64,000 bases of DNA from Brucella grignonensis (GTDB taxonomy: Bacteria > Pseudomonadota > Alphaproteobacteria > Rhizobiales > Rhizobiaceae), in assembly GCF_002252505.1 (NCBI RefSeq), contig NZ_NNRL01000159.1, positions 124,001-188,000 on the forward strand, given 5' to 3'. The position numbers and the translations under genes are program-made. Under the pieces are notes generated by a model that ran no database searches, was not told where the DNA came from, and saw only the letters and a program-made list of their open reading frames with translations. This document shows positions 9,884 through 18,525 of this stretch, piece after piece. Numbering within the stretch: the stretch's first letter is position 1; each line of letters starts with the position of its first letter.

Positions 9884-9903
9884 CCATGATGTATTGGGAA
9901 ATA

Positions 9904-10008
9904 TTAGAGCGCATCCCGAAAAGTGTGAAACGGTTTTCGGATAAGATGTGCTCCAAACAAATAGTTAGAGCGCAGATCTGATTCAATCAGATCAAAACAC
10001 GCTCTAAT
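9904..10008. repeat. Palindromic intergenic repeat unit (about 105 bp)
   Basis: Runs from ttagagcgcatcccgaaaag to caaaacacgctctaatg, with the inner palindrome gatctgattcaatcagatc. It is nearly identical to the unit at 6191-6296. Its outer edge supplies the TAG stop codon of the HlyD gene (10004-10006). Confidence 0.85.
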
Positions 10009-11236
10009 GCCCAGAAAGGACAAGTGTCTGCACTGGCATCATCACGGCTTGTATTCGCAGGATCATGGCGTGAACGAGGCCGGTTGCATCGACGGCGTGC
10101 AAGAATATAGACCGCAGCGTACCCGCTTTACCGGATTCCAATTCCTCATGATTGCTTGTGTACGCGTTGGCCACACAACTACTGCCGGGGGGAATGCCCG
10201 CAAGCTGTCCTTCGTAGAGAGGCTCCAGGGTAACTGTGATTGTTCCCGGTTTTGCCAATTGCTGGATGTCGACCAGTTGATCGCTGGCTCGCACCTGCCC
10301 GCCTGCAATAACATCCTGCACTTCAGTTACGACCATCGGAATAATCGTGAATGGCTTACCGATACATGTTGCTTCGGCAATCATACCGGGCTTCATGACT
10401 TGCGCTTCGATCTGCCCGAAGCCTGCGATAAGGGCCGTTCGACCTGCTGTTTCCGGCACCAATATGCCGGCCGGGCGGAGCAACGGATTGACGACTTCAC
10501 CTGCCCGCAAGGTGAATTGTTGAACGGTTCCCGAAACGCCGGCCTTCACGATCGTTTTATTCAGTTCAACTTCCGCCTCCGTAGCTGCAGCCTCAATGCT
10601 TGCCCTCTGCGCTGGAAGCAATGAGGTGATTTTGGTTTCGAGCGTCTGCTTGCTGGCGGTTGCTGCTGCCAATTCGCTACCTTTGCCATCGGCTATGGAT
10701 TGGAGACGTTCAATATCCTTACGGGCGACAATGTTTGAGTTGCGGCGCTGCAGCTCAAGTTGCGTGTTTACATCGTTCTGTGCCTGAACGAACGCAATCT
10801 CACCTTGCTTAATCCGGGCATCGGCAGCCACAAGATCGGTTTTGGCGACAACCATTTCGGCGTCGATTTCCGCAATGCGTTTACGAGCTGTTTCCAGCGC
10901 AGCCTTTTGTTTGCTGTCATCGAGTTTGAAGAGCGGTTCGCCAGCTTTCACCTTCTGGTTTCGCGAGACATACACTTCATCAACACGTCCACCTATTTCC
11001 GGAAGGATCGTGACCGTTCGAAACGCAGCTGTCACGTTGGACGTGGACGGATGATAATAGAAAATCATCGTGATCAGGGATACCGTAAGGATGAGGCACG
11101 CCGTGATCCCCCATCTGAGTTCGAACCACATGGAATAGATCGTGATCTCGTGTCCGATCCGCTTTCCCTGACCGAACCGGCGGAAAAGATAATCAGGAAA
11201 TATGGTGATCATTGAACAAAGCAGGAATTCGAGCAT
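10004..11236 (-). CDS. HlyD-family membrane fusion protein (YibH-like)
   Basis: 410-residue periplasmic adaptor anchored by one N-terminal transmembrane segment (about residues 42-62). It has a lipoyl/barrel-sandwich half (VYVSRNQKVKAGEPLFKLDD), a long alpha-helical coiled-coil hairpin (about residues 110-225), then the second half-motif VKAGVSGTVQQFTLRAGEVV. The start overlaps the stop of the upstream small membrane gene as TAATG. Pairing of an HlyD protein with a DUF3302-like protein resembles the yibH-yibI arrangement of enterobacteria. The substrate is unknown. The stop codon lies inside a repeat unit, so the original C-terminus may have been altered. Confidence 0.8.
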   Translation of the reverse strand: MLEFLLCSMITIFPDYLFRRFGQGKRIGHEITIYSMWFELRWGITACLILTVSLITMIFYYHPSTSNVTAAFRTVTILPEIGGRVDEVYVSRNQKVKAGEPLFKLDDSKQKAALETARKRIAEIDAEMVVAKTDLVAADARIKQGEIAFVQAQNDVNTQLELQRRNSNIVARKDIERLQSIADGKGSELAAATASKQTLETKITSLLPAQRASIEAAATEAEVELNKTIVKAGVSGTVQQFTLRAGEVVNPLLRPAGILVPETAGRTALIAGFGQIEAQVMKPGMIAEATCIGKPFTIIPMVVTEVQDVIAGGQVRASDQLVDIQQLAKPGTITVTLEPLYEGQLAGIPPGSSCVANAYTSNHEELESGKAGTLRSIFLHAVDATGLVHAMILRIQAVMMPVQTLVLSGH

Positions 11237-11751
11237 TATTTCTGCTCCCCTTTGTTCTGATCGAGAGACAGTCCCGTGTCAGGCGTGGCTGTTGAAGTGG
11301 CAGCGCTCTGAGAGCCCCCTGAAACCGCTTGTGGTGCAACATTATCGCTGGCACCAACAGTTGCTGTTGGTGCAGAGGGCGGAATTGTCAGGTGAAGCCC
11401 TCGCCGCGCAATGGTACGCAAAGACCTTGCCATGGAGGTTACCGGCGACAGAAAGTCCGGAAGATCCGTCATTGCCAGCAAAAGAGCTGCAATCCAGAAG
11501 AGCTGATTGTGAGTGAAGAGCGCTATCAAACCCAATACAGCAACAAGTTGAATCTGAATTTTATTCGTCTGATGAGCAATATGTTCAGGGAGAGCATGAA
11601 GTCTCAGATAGAGAATACCCGTCAGGAATACCACGCAGATAAGGAAAATAATGACGATGTTCAAAAGCACATCGGTTTGTCCCGGGGGAGTTATAAATGC
11701 GGGTAAATGTCCGACCGCTGCTTTATGCACGGCATCTGCTGATTGGTCCAT
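11236..11751 (-). CDS. Inner-membrane protein, DUF3302-like (YibI-like)
   Basis: 171 residues from the ATG at 11751 (MDQSADAVHKAAVGHLPAF). Two or three hydrophobic segments occupy roughly residues 28-95, including LNIVIIFLICVVFLTGILYL and the conserved-looking ALPEHIAHQ and LIALFTHNQLFWIAALLLA, which recall DUF3302. The C-terminal 55 residues are Ala/Ser/Thr-rich and low in complexity. The open frame continues upstream to 11832, but without a ribosome site. It is translationally coupled to the HlyD gene, so the two likely form one membrane complex; the function is not established. Confidence 0.65.
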   Translation of the reverse strand: MDQSADAVHKAAVGHLPAFITPPGQTDVLLNIVIIFLICVVFLTGILYLRLHALPEHIAHQTNKIQIQLVAVLGLIALFTHNQLFWIAALLLAMTDLPDFLSPVTSMARSLRTIARRGLHLTIPPSAPTATVGASDNVAPQAVSGGSQSAATSTATPDTGLSLDQNKGEQK

Positions 11752-12128
11752 GTTGCCTCCAGCCTTTGTTTGTTGGCGTCCCATGCGCTTCACCGGATGG
11801 TAGCGATAAGGAGCGCGGCTGTTCACCAACAAATGTGCCCGAAAAATGTCGGCTGCACACCATTATATCAAATAGCAATAACGTTGTGGAAATTTCCGAT
11901 GAGGATTGGAAAAATTACCAAATGAAATGAAGAATTATAAAGAAAATAAGCCATTGTTCATGCTGAGAATATGGCTTTCCGCCTAGTCATGGAGTCAGAG
12001 CTAACTGAAACAGCGGTTTATCTAACTGTACGGCGCGCCCGTCATACATGCTGAATAGAAGTCTTTGCAGAACTCGCAGCACCCCGAAAGCCGTAGCACA
12101 TGTTTCGGGATGCACTCTCAATTCGGCG
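11752..12128. other. Intergenic region upstream of the DUF3302/hlyD operon
   Basis: No gene is visible. Bases 11860-11990 are AT-rich and probably carry the promoter of the minus-strand operon. Bases 12078-12122 carry a diverged repeat unit, listed separately. Confidence 0.4.
12078..12122. repeat. Diverged palindromic repeat unit
   Basis: On the minus strand it reads gagagtgcatcccgaaac then ctacggctttcgggg, the same layout as the agcgcatcccgaaaagtgtg...ggttttcgg unit at 9904. It lies seven bases beyond the stop of the GntR regulator gene. Confidence 0.55.
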
Positions 12129-12827
12129 TCAGCCTTCTTCTGCGATCCGCTCACGTAGAATGGCGATCGCCACCTTACCAGCATTCATCACATGATAGGC
12201 CGCAGCTTTGCGGGCTTCCTTGCCTCGTCTGGCCGCAAGATGGCCGACCACCTCTTCGAGTTCCGCAAGACTTTCACGCGTACGGCCCGGTGCACTCAGC
12301 GATGTCGCACGCAAAACCATGACGCGCGCGTTCAGCGATGACAGCGTATGGCCCAGCGCTTCATTATGTGCGCCGAAAATCAGGCAGTCATAAAAAGCAT
12401 TCTTGGCTTGCAGGCGTTCCAGCGGATCGGTGACTTTGTCGCCTTGCTTGAGCACTTCAAAAGCGGCTTTAAGCGCCTCAATGTCCTCATCGGTTGCATT
12501 ACGGGCAAACAATTCGCACGCCAGCCCTTCCAGTTCTACACGAACCTGATAGATGCCTTCGGCTTGCTCTGGCTTCAGACGTGCCACAATCGGCCCGCGA
12601 TGCGGAACAACTTCAACAAGACCTTCACTTTCAAGCTGACGCAGTGCTTCGCGTACAGCCGTACGGCTGACGCCCGTCATCTCACACAAATCGCGCTCAG
12701 TGATGCGCTGGCCCGCCGTAAAATATCCCACCGCGATCGAATTGCGGATGCTTTCCGTAACACTGTGCCGCACGGGAGCCGCAGCTTTTACCACTTTAAA
12801 ATCAATAGGCGGGGTTCGCCCGTTCAT
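12129..12827 (-). CDS. GntR-family regulator with FCD domain
   Basis: 232 residues. N-terminal winged helix-turn-helix (about residues 18-82; ITERDLCEMTGVSRTAVREA) and a C-terminal all-helical FCD ligand-binding domain (about 90-215). It lies downstream of ppaT on the same strand, 125 bp away, and its own leader carries two inverted repeats (12847-12887). It probably controls the neighbouring pyridine or vitamin B6 genes and itself, with a catabolic intermediate as ligand; this is inference from context. Confidence 0.85.
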   Translation of the reverse strand: MNGRTPPIDFKVVKAAAPVRHSVTESIRNSIAVGYFTAGQRITERDLCEMTGVSRTAVREALRQLESEGLVEVVPHRGPIVARLKPEQAEGIYQVRVELEGLACELFARNATDEDIEALKAAFEVLKQGDKVTDPLERLQAKNAFYDCLIFGAHNEALGHTLSSLNARVMVLRATSLSAPGRTRESLAELEEVVGHLAARRGKEARKAAAYHVMNAGKVAIAILRERIAEEG

Positions 12828-12846
12828 GGATACAGCTATAAGTTTA

Positions 12847-12887
12847 TACCCCTTTTTGGTGTATGGGGACCGGTAATACCGTATTAC
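12847..12887. promoter_or_regulatory. Paired inverted repeats upstream of the GntR gene
   Basis: A perfect 7-1-7 palindrome, gtaataccgtattac, lies at 12873-12887, with a second imperfect repeat (ataccccttttt, then ggtgtat) about 20 bp closer to the start codon at 12827. Both are in the leader of the GntR-family gene and have the size expected for its operators. Confidence 0.45.
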
Positions 12888-12952
12888 TTTACGCTAATTG
12901 CTTGTTTTGAAAGCATCAGATTTTCGACCATGCCCGTTTAACGTGCAAAACT

Positions 12953-14146
12953 TTAATTTTGTGCCGCTTCTATGACCGCCATTGCAGCAGAAACCCCCGC
13001 ACCAACATCAATACCCTTTACACCTGCAGCCTTGAGGCCACCGGCAATTGCCGCAACGGATATAAGCGAATAAGGAGGGCGGGCAGTCGGCCCCATGTGT
13101 CCGATCCGGGTCAGTTTTCCAAGTGTTTCACCACGACCCGATGAAAACACAACCCCATAGACATCACGAATTGAAGCGCGAAGCTTCGCTTCATCTATGC
13201 CTTCGGGAATTGTAACCGCCGTGCAGGTTGCCGAAGCAATCTCCTCCCGCGCAGCCCAGAGTTTCAGCCCTGCTGCCTGCACACCTGCCCGACAAGCTTT
13301 TGCAGTAAGTGCATGGCGCGCCCAGACATTTTCCTCGCCTTCATCAAGATAAATATCAAGTGCTGCATCAAGTGCATTAATCTCGGAAACCGAAGGGGTG
13401 AACGGAAATGGCCGGTCCGCCCTATGCGCATCTCTCCAGTCAACAATGGACAGGATTGATGCGCGCGGTGCATCAGGATTAACTGCCATTTTTTCCCATG
13501 CAGCTTCGCTCACATGCAACAGCGTCAATCCGGGTGGACAACCCAGACATTTATTCGGGCCAGTTACAAAAATATCGGCAAATGATGTCTCTGGCAGAAC
13601 ATCCATTCCACCAAAGGCCGAAACGGAATCCACAATGAACAGTTTGCCTGCGGCTCTTACAACTGCGCCGATCTCGGCAACCGGATTAACCGTGCCGGAC
13701 GGCGTATCATGATGACAGATCGAAACTATGGCAACGTCCGGTCGTTTCTTCAAAAGGTCCGCGACCGCATCAGCAGAAAGCACTTCATTATAAGGCACAG
13801 CAAGTTCAACGACTTCCTTTGCGTAACGTGCAGCCCAATAGCCAAAGCCTTTGCCATAAACACCTGAAACAAGATTAAGCACCACGTCGTTTCTGGTGAT
13901 TAACGAGGCGGCAGCAGCCTCCAGCCCCAAGACAGGCTCCCCCTGAAGGATTACTGGCGGCGTTTTTGTGTGAAAAGCTCGCTGCACCTTTGCATTCACA
14001 GATTCGTAGAATGCCAGAAATGCCGGATCGTAATCATACAGAACAGGTCGCGACAGTGCCCGCAGCACTGCCGGATAGGCATCCACCGGGCCTGTGGTCA
14101 ATGTAAAGATCGGATCGGCAATTTTCCCAAGGCTCGTATGGCTCAT
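12953..14146 (-). CDS. ppaT: Pyridoxamine-pyruvate aminotransferase
   Basis: Class V fold-type I PLP-family enzyme, 397 residues, which converts pyridoxamine plus pyruvate to pyridoxal plus L-alanine in vitamin B6 degradation. It matches my recollection of the Mesorhizobium loti enzyme along its whole length: TGPVDAYPAVLRAL near the N-terminus, VILQGEPVLGLEAAAASLI, NLVSGVYGKGFGYWA, SICHHDTPSGTVNP, the lysine motif VTGPNKCLGCPPGLTLL, and the C-terminal GVVFSSGRGETLGKLTRIGH. Its start overlaps the stop of the PrpD-like fragment as ATGA. It shares the locus with a GMC oxidase on the other strand that could be pyridoxine 4-oxidase. Confidence 0.88.
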   Translation of the reverse strand: MSHTSLGKIADPIFTLTTGPVDAYPAVLRALSRPVLYDYDPAFLAFYESVNAKVQRAFHTKTPPVILQGEPVLGLEAAAASLITRNDVVLNLVSGVYGKGFGYWAARYAKEVVELAVPYNEVLSADAVADLLKKRPDVAIVSICHHDTPSGTVNPVAEIGAVVRAAGKLFIVDSVSAFGGMDVLPETSFADIFVTGPNKCLGCPPGLTLLHVSEAAWEKMAVNPDAPRASILSIVDWRDAHRADRPFPFTPSVSEINALDAALDIYLDEGEENVWARHALTAKACRAGVQAAGLKLWAAREEIASATCTAVTIPEGIDEAKLRASIRDVYGVVFSSGRGETLGKLTRIGHMGPTARPPYSLISVAAIAGGLKAAGVKGIDVGAGVSAAMAVIEAAQN

Positions 14147-14645
14147 GTCGCTCTCCCATTCATGTCCGTAGTGTCTCGTGTCATTGCGAGAAAAGCTGCA
14201 CCATCGGCAGCATCTTCAATTGCTTCAAGAAAAGTGATCAGCTCATCGGCATCCAGATCAATGCCACGCCAGCCAATCTGCGCGCGAAATTTTACGACAA
14301 GATCGGCATCTGTCATTGGATGATCCAACCCGCCTTTGGCAGCATCAATCCTGCGTACAAGCTTGCGCCCGTCATTCAGCGAAAGACAAACCTCAACAGC
14401 TTCAAATGTAAAGGAAAGATCATCTACGAAAGATAGCTTTGACGCCAAATCCTTCAGTTGCGGATCTTGCACCGCTTGATCGGAAAAAGCCTCAAGATCG
14501 GCCCGGCCCCACAACAAACTGACCGCCACGGCATGTTGTGCGCTCACCTGCGAAAGTCTTCCCGTGGTGACATTCGGGCGATCCGTGCGTTGGCGCAGAA
14601 GCGGATGCCCCGTCAATGTTAACCGCCTGGCATCCGTGGCCGAAA
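14143..14645 (-). pseudogene. C-terminal fragment of an MmgE/PrpD-family protein
   Basis: About 165 residues resembling the C-terminal domain of MmgE/PrpD proteins (LTLTGHPLLRQRTDRPNVTT, then VSAQHAVAVSLLWGRADLE). The large N-terminal helical domain is missing. Family-like sequence stops near 14640, exactly where the amidase fragment on the other strand begins, so a deletion removed the 5' ends of both genes. A frame continues to 14736, but that part is antisense to the amidase. The stop overlaps the start of ppaT. Confidence 0.7.
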
Positions 14646-15157
14646 CGGCAGGCGCTGAACTGACCATTATTCCGGCACCAGGCTGGTTTGACAGTATTTT
14701 TGATCTCCACGAAGCTGTTATGGGCAGGGAAGTCACTCAGTCTCTTGCTTCCGAAATCAGCCATAACTGGAATGATCTGACGCCTGTCACGCGCGCAATG
14801 CTGGAGGATCAGGGCCGCATTGATGAGCCACGCTATCGTGCAGCAATGGCAGAAATTCCGGGAATCCGTCACATGATGGATGCAATTCTATCCCGTTTTG
14901 ATGCCGTGCTTACACTTGCAGCACCCGGCGAAGCGCCTGAGGGCATGGCGACCGCCGATCCGATCTTCAACCGGCTCTGGAGCGTCCTACAAGTGCCTCT
15001 CGTCTGCCTGCCCGTATCCAAAGGGCCGAAAGGCCTGCCAGTCGGCGTACAATTGGTCGGCGCGCGCGGCACAGACTATCGCCTCGCCTCGGCAGCACTT
15101 TTTTGGAAACCGCAATTGCTGCAAAAGGAGGCATCCTATGAGCCATCCCCCTATTGA
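14630..15157 (+). pseudogene. C-terminal fragment of an amidase-signature protein
   Basis: About 175 residues (from AETAGAELTIIPAPGWFDSI to the end) match the C-terminal third of amidase-signature enzymes, including LPVSKGPKGLPVGVQLVG. The Ser-Ser-Lys catalytic core is absent, so it cannot be active as an amidase. It overlaps the first 20 bases of the flavin reductase gene. In pyridine catabolism an amidase could act on a maleamate-type intermediate, but that is speculation for a fragment. Confidence 0.75.
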
Positions 15158-15653
15158 TCAGCTAACCGATGATTTTCGCACGGCGATGCGGCAGCTTGCA
15201 GCAACCGTCAACATCATTACGGCCGGAGAAGGCGAAACACGACGTGGACTGACAGCCACAGCCGTCTGTTCTATGTCCATCACGCCTCCTTCCATGCTCG
15301 TCTGCATCAACCGTTTTGGCGAAGCACACAAGGCGATCACATCTGCTGGCAGTTTCTACGTCAATATTCTCGCAGATGCCCAAAGGGAGATCGCCATGCG
15401 ATTTGCCGGACAGATCGGTGAAATGGGCGAAGACAAGTTTGCACCTTATGGCTGGACACGTCTTGCAACCGGTGCACCGGCACTCGATCACGCAATGGCC
15501 AATCTCGATTGTGAAATCGCATCCGTCTCAGAAACCGAAAGCCATTCGATTTTCATAGGTCAGGTGAAAGCCATTCGCTTTGGCCCGGAGACATCACCGC
15601 TGCTTCATTACAATCGCAACTTCTTCACGCTGGCCAATCAGACAGCATTGTAA
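15138..15653 (+). CDS. Flavin reductase (HpaC-like)
   Basis: 171-residue flavin reductase domain protein that supplies reduced FMN or FAD to a partner monooxygenase. Motifs: FRTAMRQLAATVNIITAG, GLTATAVCSMSITPPSMLVC, SFYVNILADAQREIA, and the C-terminal LLHYNRNFF. A strong aaaaggagg ribosome site precedes the ATG. No oxygenase partner is in the window, so it either works with a distant enzyme or was left by the deletion next door. It heads the plus-strand group with nicX and the GMC oxidase. Confidence 0.85.
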   Translation: MSHPPIDQLTDDFRTAMRQLAATVNIITAGEGETRRGLTATAVCSMSITPPSMLVCINRFGEAHKAITSAGSFYVNILADAQREIAMRFAGQIGEMGEDKFAPYGWTRLATGAPALDHAMANLDCEIASVSETESHSIFIGQVKAIRFGPETSPLLHYNRNFFTLANQTAL

Positions 15654-15774
15654 AACATCCAACCAAGGGAACTGGCTGCGACCACAAAAAACAAAAATAC
15701 GGTTGTCCCACAACCGCAACTCTCGTGGATGCAGTTACCAAACAAACGGGCCACGCCCAACGGAGGTATCTATC

Positions 15775-16800
15775 ATGTCTATCAGTGACGCACAGTTTTT
15801 GAAGGGCTGGAGACAGGTGCTCGAAATGTGCAACCTGAAAGCTGGTGAGCAAGTCACAATTCTGACGAGCGACGACAGCAACAAGCAGATTGCCTATATC
15901 GCCAAGCTTGCCGCTTCTGATTTGGGTGCTGTCGTCACCGAACTTAATCTCGCCCCCGTGAACAGCGAAAAGGCGATCTCCCCTGATAAATCCGGTTATA
16001 TCGGCAAGACCCCGCTGGATGGCAATGTCGCTGCCCTCGCCTGCCTTAAGGCTTCTGATCTCGTCATCGACACATTGCAGCTCTTGTTCTCAAAAGAACA
16101 GGAACAAGTGCTTAAAACCGGCACGCGCATGTTGCTCGCAGTCGAGCCTCCGACAATCATGATGCGCCAGATCCCGCGTCCGGAAGACAAATTGCGCGTT
16201 CTTGCTGCCGCCAAAGAAATGCATGTCACCTCAAAGGCAGGTACGGATTTCCGTTGTCGTCTTGGCCAATATCCGGTGCTCACTCAATATGGCCTTGCCG
16301 ACGAGCCTGGCCGCTGGGACCATTGGCCAAGCTGCTTCTCGGCTCGCTGGCCGAATGAAGGCAGCGCCGAAGGAACAATCGTTATCGATGAAGGCGATAT
16401 TCTGCTGCCATTCAAAAAATATGCTCGCGCTCCAATCACTGTCACCATTGAAAAAGGCTTCATTGTCGACATTAAGGGTGGCTATGATGCTGAATTCATG
16501 CGCAAATTCATGGAAAGCTTCAACGATCCACGTGCCTATGCCATGGCGCATGTTGGCTGGGGACTTGAGAACCGCGCAAACTGGACAGTGCTAGGCCTCT
16601 ATAACCCCGAAGCCCAGCTCGGTATGGATGCCCGCTCATTTGCAGGCAACTTCCTGTGGTCATCGGGGCCAAACACAGAAGCGGGCGGTGATCGCGATAC
16701 GCCATGCCATCTGGATATTCCGCTGCGCAATTGCTCCGTATCGCTGGACGGTGAAGTGATGACGCTGGAAGGCGCAGTTATTCCTAAAGATCAGAAGTAA
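15775..16800 (+). CDS. nicX: 2,5-dihydroxypyridine 5,6-dioxygenase
   Basis: Extradiol-type Fe(II) dioxygenase with an M29-peptidase-like fold that opens the ring of 2,5-dihydroxypyridine to N-formylmaleamate, in nicotinate and hydroxypyridine catabolism. The 341-residue protein aligns in memory with Pseudomonas putida NicX: LKTGTRMLLAVEPP, SKAGTDFRCRLGQYP, ADEPGRWDHWPSCF, EGTIVIDEGDILLPFK, AHVGWGLENRANW and GGDRDTPCHLDIPLRNC. The ATG at 15775 follows cggaggtatc. It lies 121 bp after the flavin reductase and 4 bp before the GMC oxidase. Confidence 0.9.
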   Translation: MSISDAQFLKGWRQVLEMCNLKAGEQVTILTSDDSNKQIAYIAKLAASDLGAVVTELNLAPVNSEKAISPDKSGYIGKTPLDGNVAALACLKASDLVIDTLQLLFSKEQEQVLKTGTRMLLAVEPPTIMMRQIPRPEDKLRVLAAAKEMHVTSKAGTDFRCRLGQYPVLTQYGLADEPGRWDHWPSCFSARWPNEGSAEGTIVIDEGDILLPFKKYARAPITVTIEKGFIVDIKGGYDAEFMRKFMESFNDPRAYAMAHVGWGLENRANWTVLGLYNPEAQLGMDARSFAGNFLWSSGPNTEAGGDRDTPCHLDIPLRNCSVSLDGEVMTLEGAVIPKDQK

Positions 16801-16804
16801 GACC

Positions 16805-18328
16805 ATGGCACAATATGATGTGGCAATTATTGGTGCCGGCTCTGCCGGCGCCCTTATAGCAGCGCGTCTAAGCGAAGATCCTGCACGTAGTGTTCTCCTA
16901 ATCGAAGCCGGTGGGAGACCATCAGACCCGGACATTTTAAAGCCCTCTATGTGGCCCGCGATCCAGCATCGCAGCTATGATTGGGATTACAAGACGACAC
17001 CTCAGAAACATGCTGCAGACAGAAGCTTCGCGTGGGCACGCGGTAAAGGCCTTGGCGGATCAAGCCTGCTCCACGCTATGGGCTATATGCGTGGGCACCC
17101 GGCAGATTTCGCTGCATGGGCGGAAGCTACAGGTGACAAGCGCTGGAGCTGGGAAGGTCTGTTGCCATCTTTCATGGCAAATGAAGACCATGTGTCGGGT
17201 GCCGATGGTATTCACGGCAAAGGCGGTCCGATGCCGGTCTGGATACCAGACGACGAAGTCAGTCCACTGACCCAGGCATTCATGGCGGCGGGCAATGCAC
17301 TCGGCCTGCCGCGTATCCCGGGCCACAATACCGGCCAAATGATTGGGGTCACACCCAATTCACTGATGATCCGTGACGGACGCCGCGTCACTGTCGCTGA
17401 AGCATGGCTCACGCCCGAAGTTTGCGCGCGACCGAACCTGACAATCATGACAGGCACGTTGACCCGCCACCTCAAATTGAAAAAATCAAGCGTTTCAGCA
17501 ATTGAACTCGCAGGCCCGGAAGGACTAGCTACCGTCACGGCAAGCGAAATCATTTTGTCCGCAGGCTCACTGGAAAGCCCCGCACTTTTAATGCGTTCTG
17601 GCATAGGGCGCGAAAATGTACTCCGCGAAGCCGGTGTCACTTGCCGAGTCAAAGCGCCAGAACTGGGGCTTAACCTGATGGATCATCTGCTTGGTGCGGG
17701 CAATCTGTATGCCACTAAGAAGCATTTGCCTCCGTCGCGTCTGCAACATTCGGAAAGCATGGCTTATATGCGTGCCGGAGATTTCTCAGCCGGTGGCCAG
17801 CCAGAAATCGTCGTTGGCTGCGGCGTGGCTCCAATCGCTTCCGAGAGCTTTACTGCACCTGCTCCAGGAAGCGCTTACTCTTTCCTTTTTGGTGTTACAC
17901 ACCCTACCAGTCGAGGCGAAATACGCATCACCGGAGATGCGCCGGACAGCCCACTTATAATTGACCCCCGGTATCTTCAGACACAAAATGATAGAAATCT
18001 CTTCCGAGCAGCGCTCGGTGCCGCACGTGAAATCGGACATCGCCCTGAATTGGCTGAATGGCGCGACCATGAAATACTGCCAGAGCCGCTTGCAACAAGC
18101 GAAGACATTGACACCTTTATTGCCAAGGCAGTGATCACACATCACCACCCTTCTGGAACATGCCGTATGGGTAAAGATGAAATGTCTGTCGTTGATGCTG
18201 ATCTGCGTCTGCGCGGACTGGACAATCTTTATGTTGTCGATGGTTCAGTTTTGCCAAGCCTGACTGCGGGCCCTATCCACGCCGCTGTTCAGGCAATTGC
18301 AGAAAATTTCTCATCAGGCTTCAAGTGA
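16805..18328 (+). CDS. GMC-family FAD oxidoreductase, possibly pyridoxine 4-oxidase
   Basis: 507-residue glucose-methanol-choline oxidoreductase. N-terminal FAD site AIIGAGSAGALIAARLSEDP, the GMC signature region (ARGKGLGGSSLLHAMGYMRG), the second signature (SEIILSAGSLESPALLM), the active-site histidine region THHHPSGTCRMG and the C-terminal VVDGSVLPSLTAGP. It starts four bases after nicX, so the two are co-transcribed. With ppaT beside it, oxidation of pyridoxine to pyridoxal is an attractive role, but choline- or alcohol-type substrates cannot be excluded from sequence. Confidence 0.8.
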   Translation: MAQYDVAIIGAGSAGALIAARLSEDPARSVLLIEAGGRPSDPDILKPSMWPAIQHRSYDWDYKTTPQKHAADRSFAWARGKGLGGSSLLHAMGYMRGHPADFAAWAEATGDKRWSWEGLLPSFMANEDHVSGADGIHGKGGPMPVWIPDDEVSPLTQAFMAAGNALGLPRIPGHNTGQMIGVTPNSLMIRDGRRVTVAEAWLTPEVCARPNLTIMTGTLTRHLKLKKSSVSAIELAGPEGLATVTASEIILSAGSLESPALLMRSGIGRENVLREAGVTCRVKAPELGLNLMDHLLGAGNLYATKKHLPPSRLQHSESMAYMRAGDFSAGGQPEIVVGCGVAPIASESFTAPAPGSAYSFLFGVTHPTSRGEIRITGDAPDSPLIIDPRYLQTQNDRNLFRAALGAAREIGHRPELAEWRDHEILPEPLATSEDIDTFIAKAVITHHHPSGTCRMGKDEMSVVDADLRLRGLDNLYVVDGSVLPSLTAGPIHAAVQAIAENFSSGFK

Positions 18329-18525
18329 TATCGCGCAAACCTGAAGGTACTCAATAATACTATTTAGAATACAGAAAGCTCTCGCACATTGCCAACGAAA
18401 CGGGTTCATTCATGAGTTGAGCTCACAGGACCATGCAACGATTGCTGTCTTATTTTGCCGCATGAAGCTCGCCTATTCTTGTTACGAAGCCGCTGACGGC
18501 AATTTCTTACAGGAGTACGTGCGAA

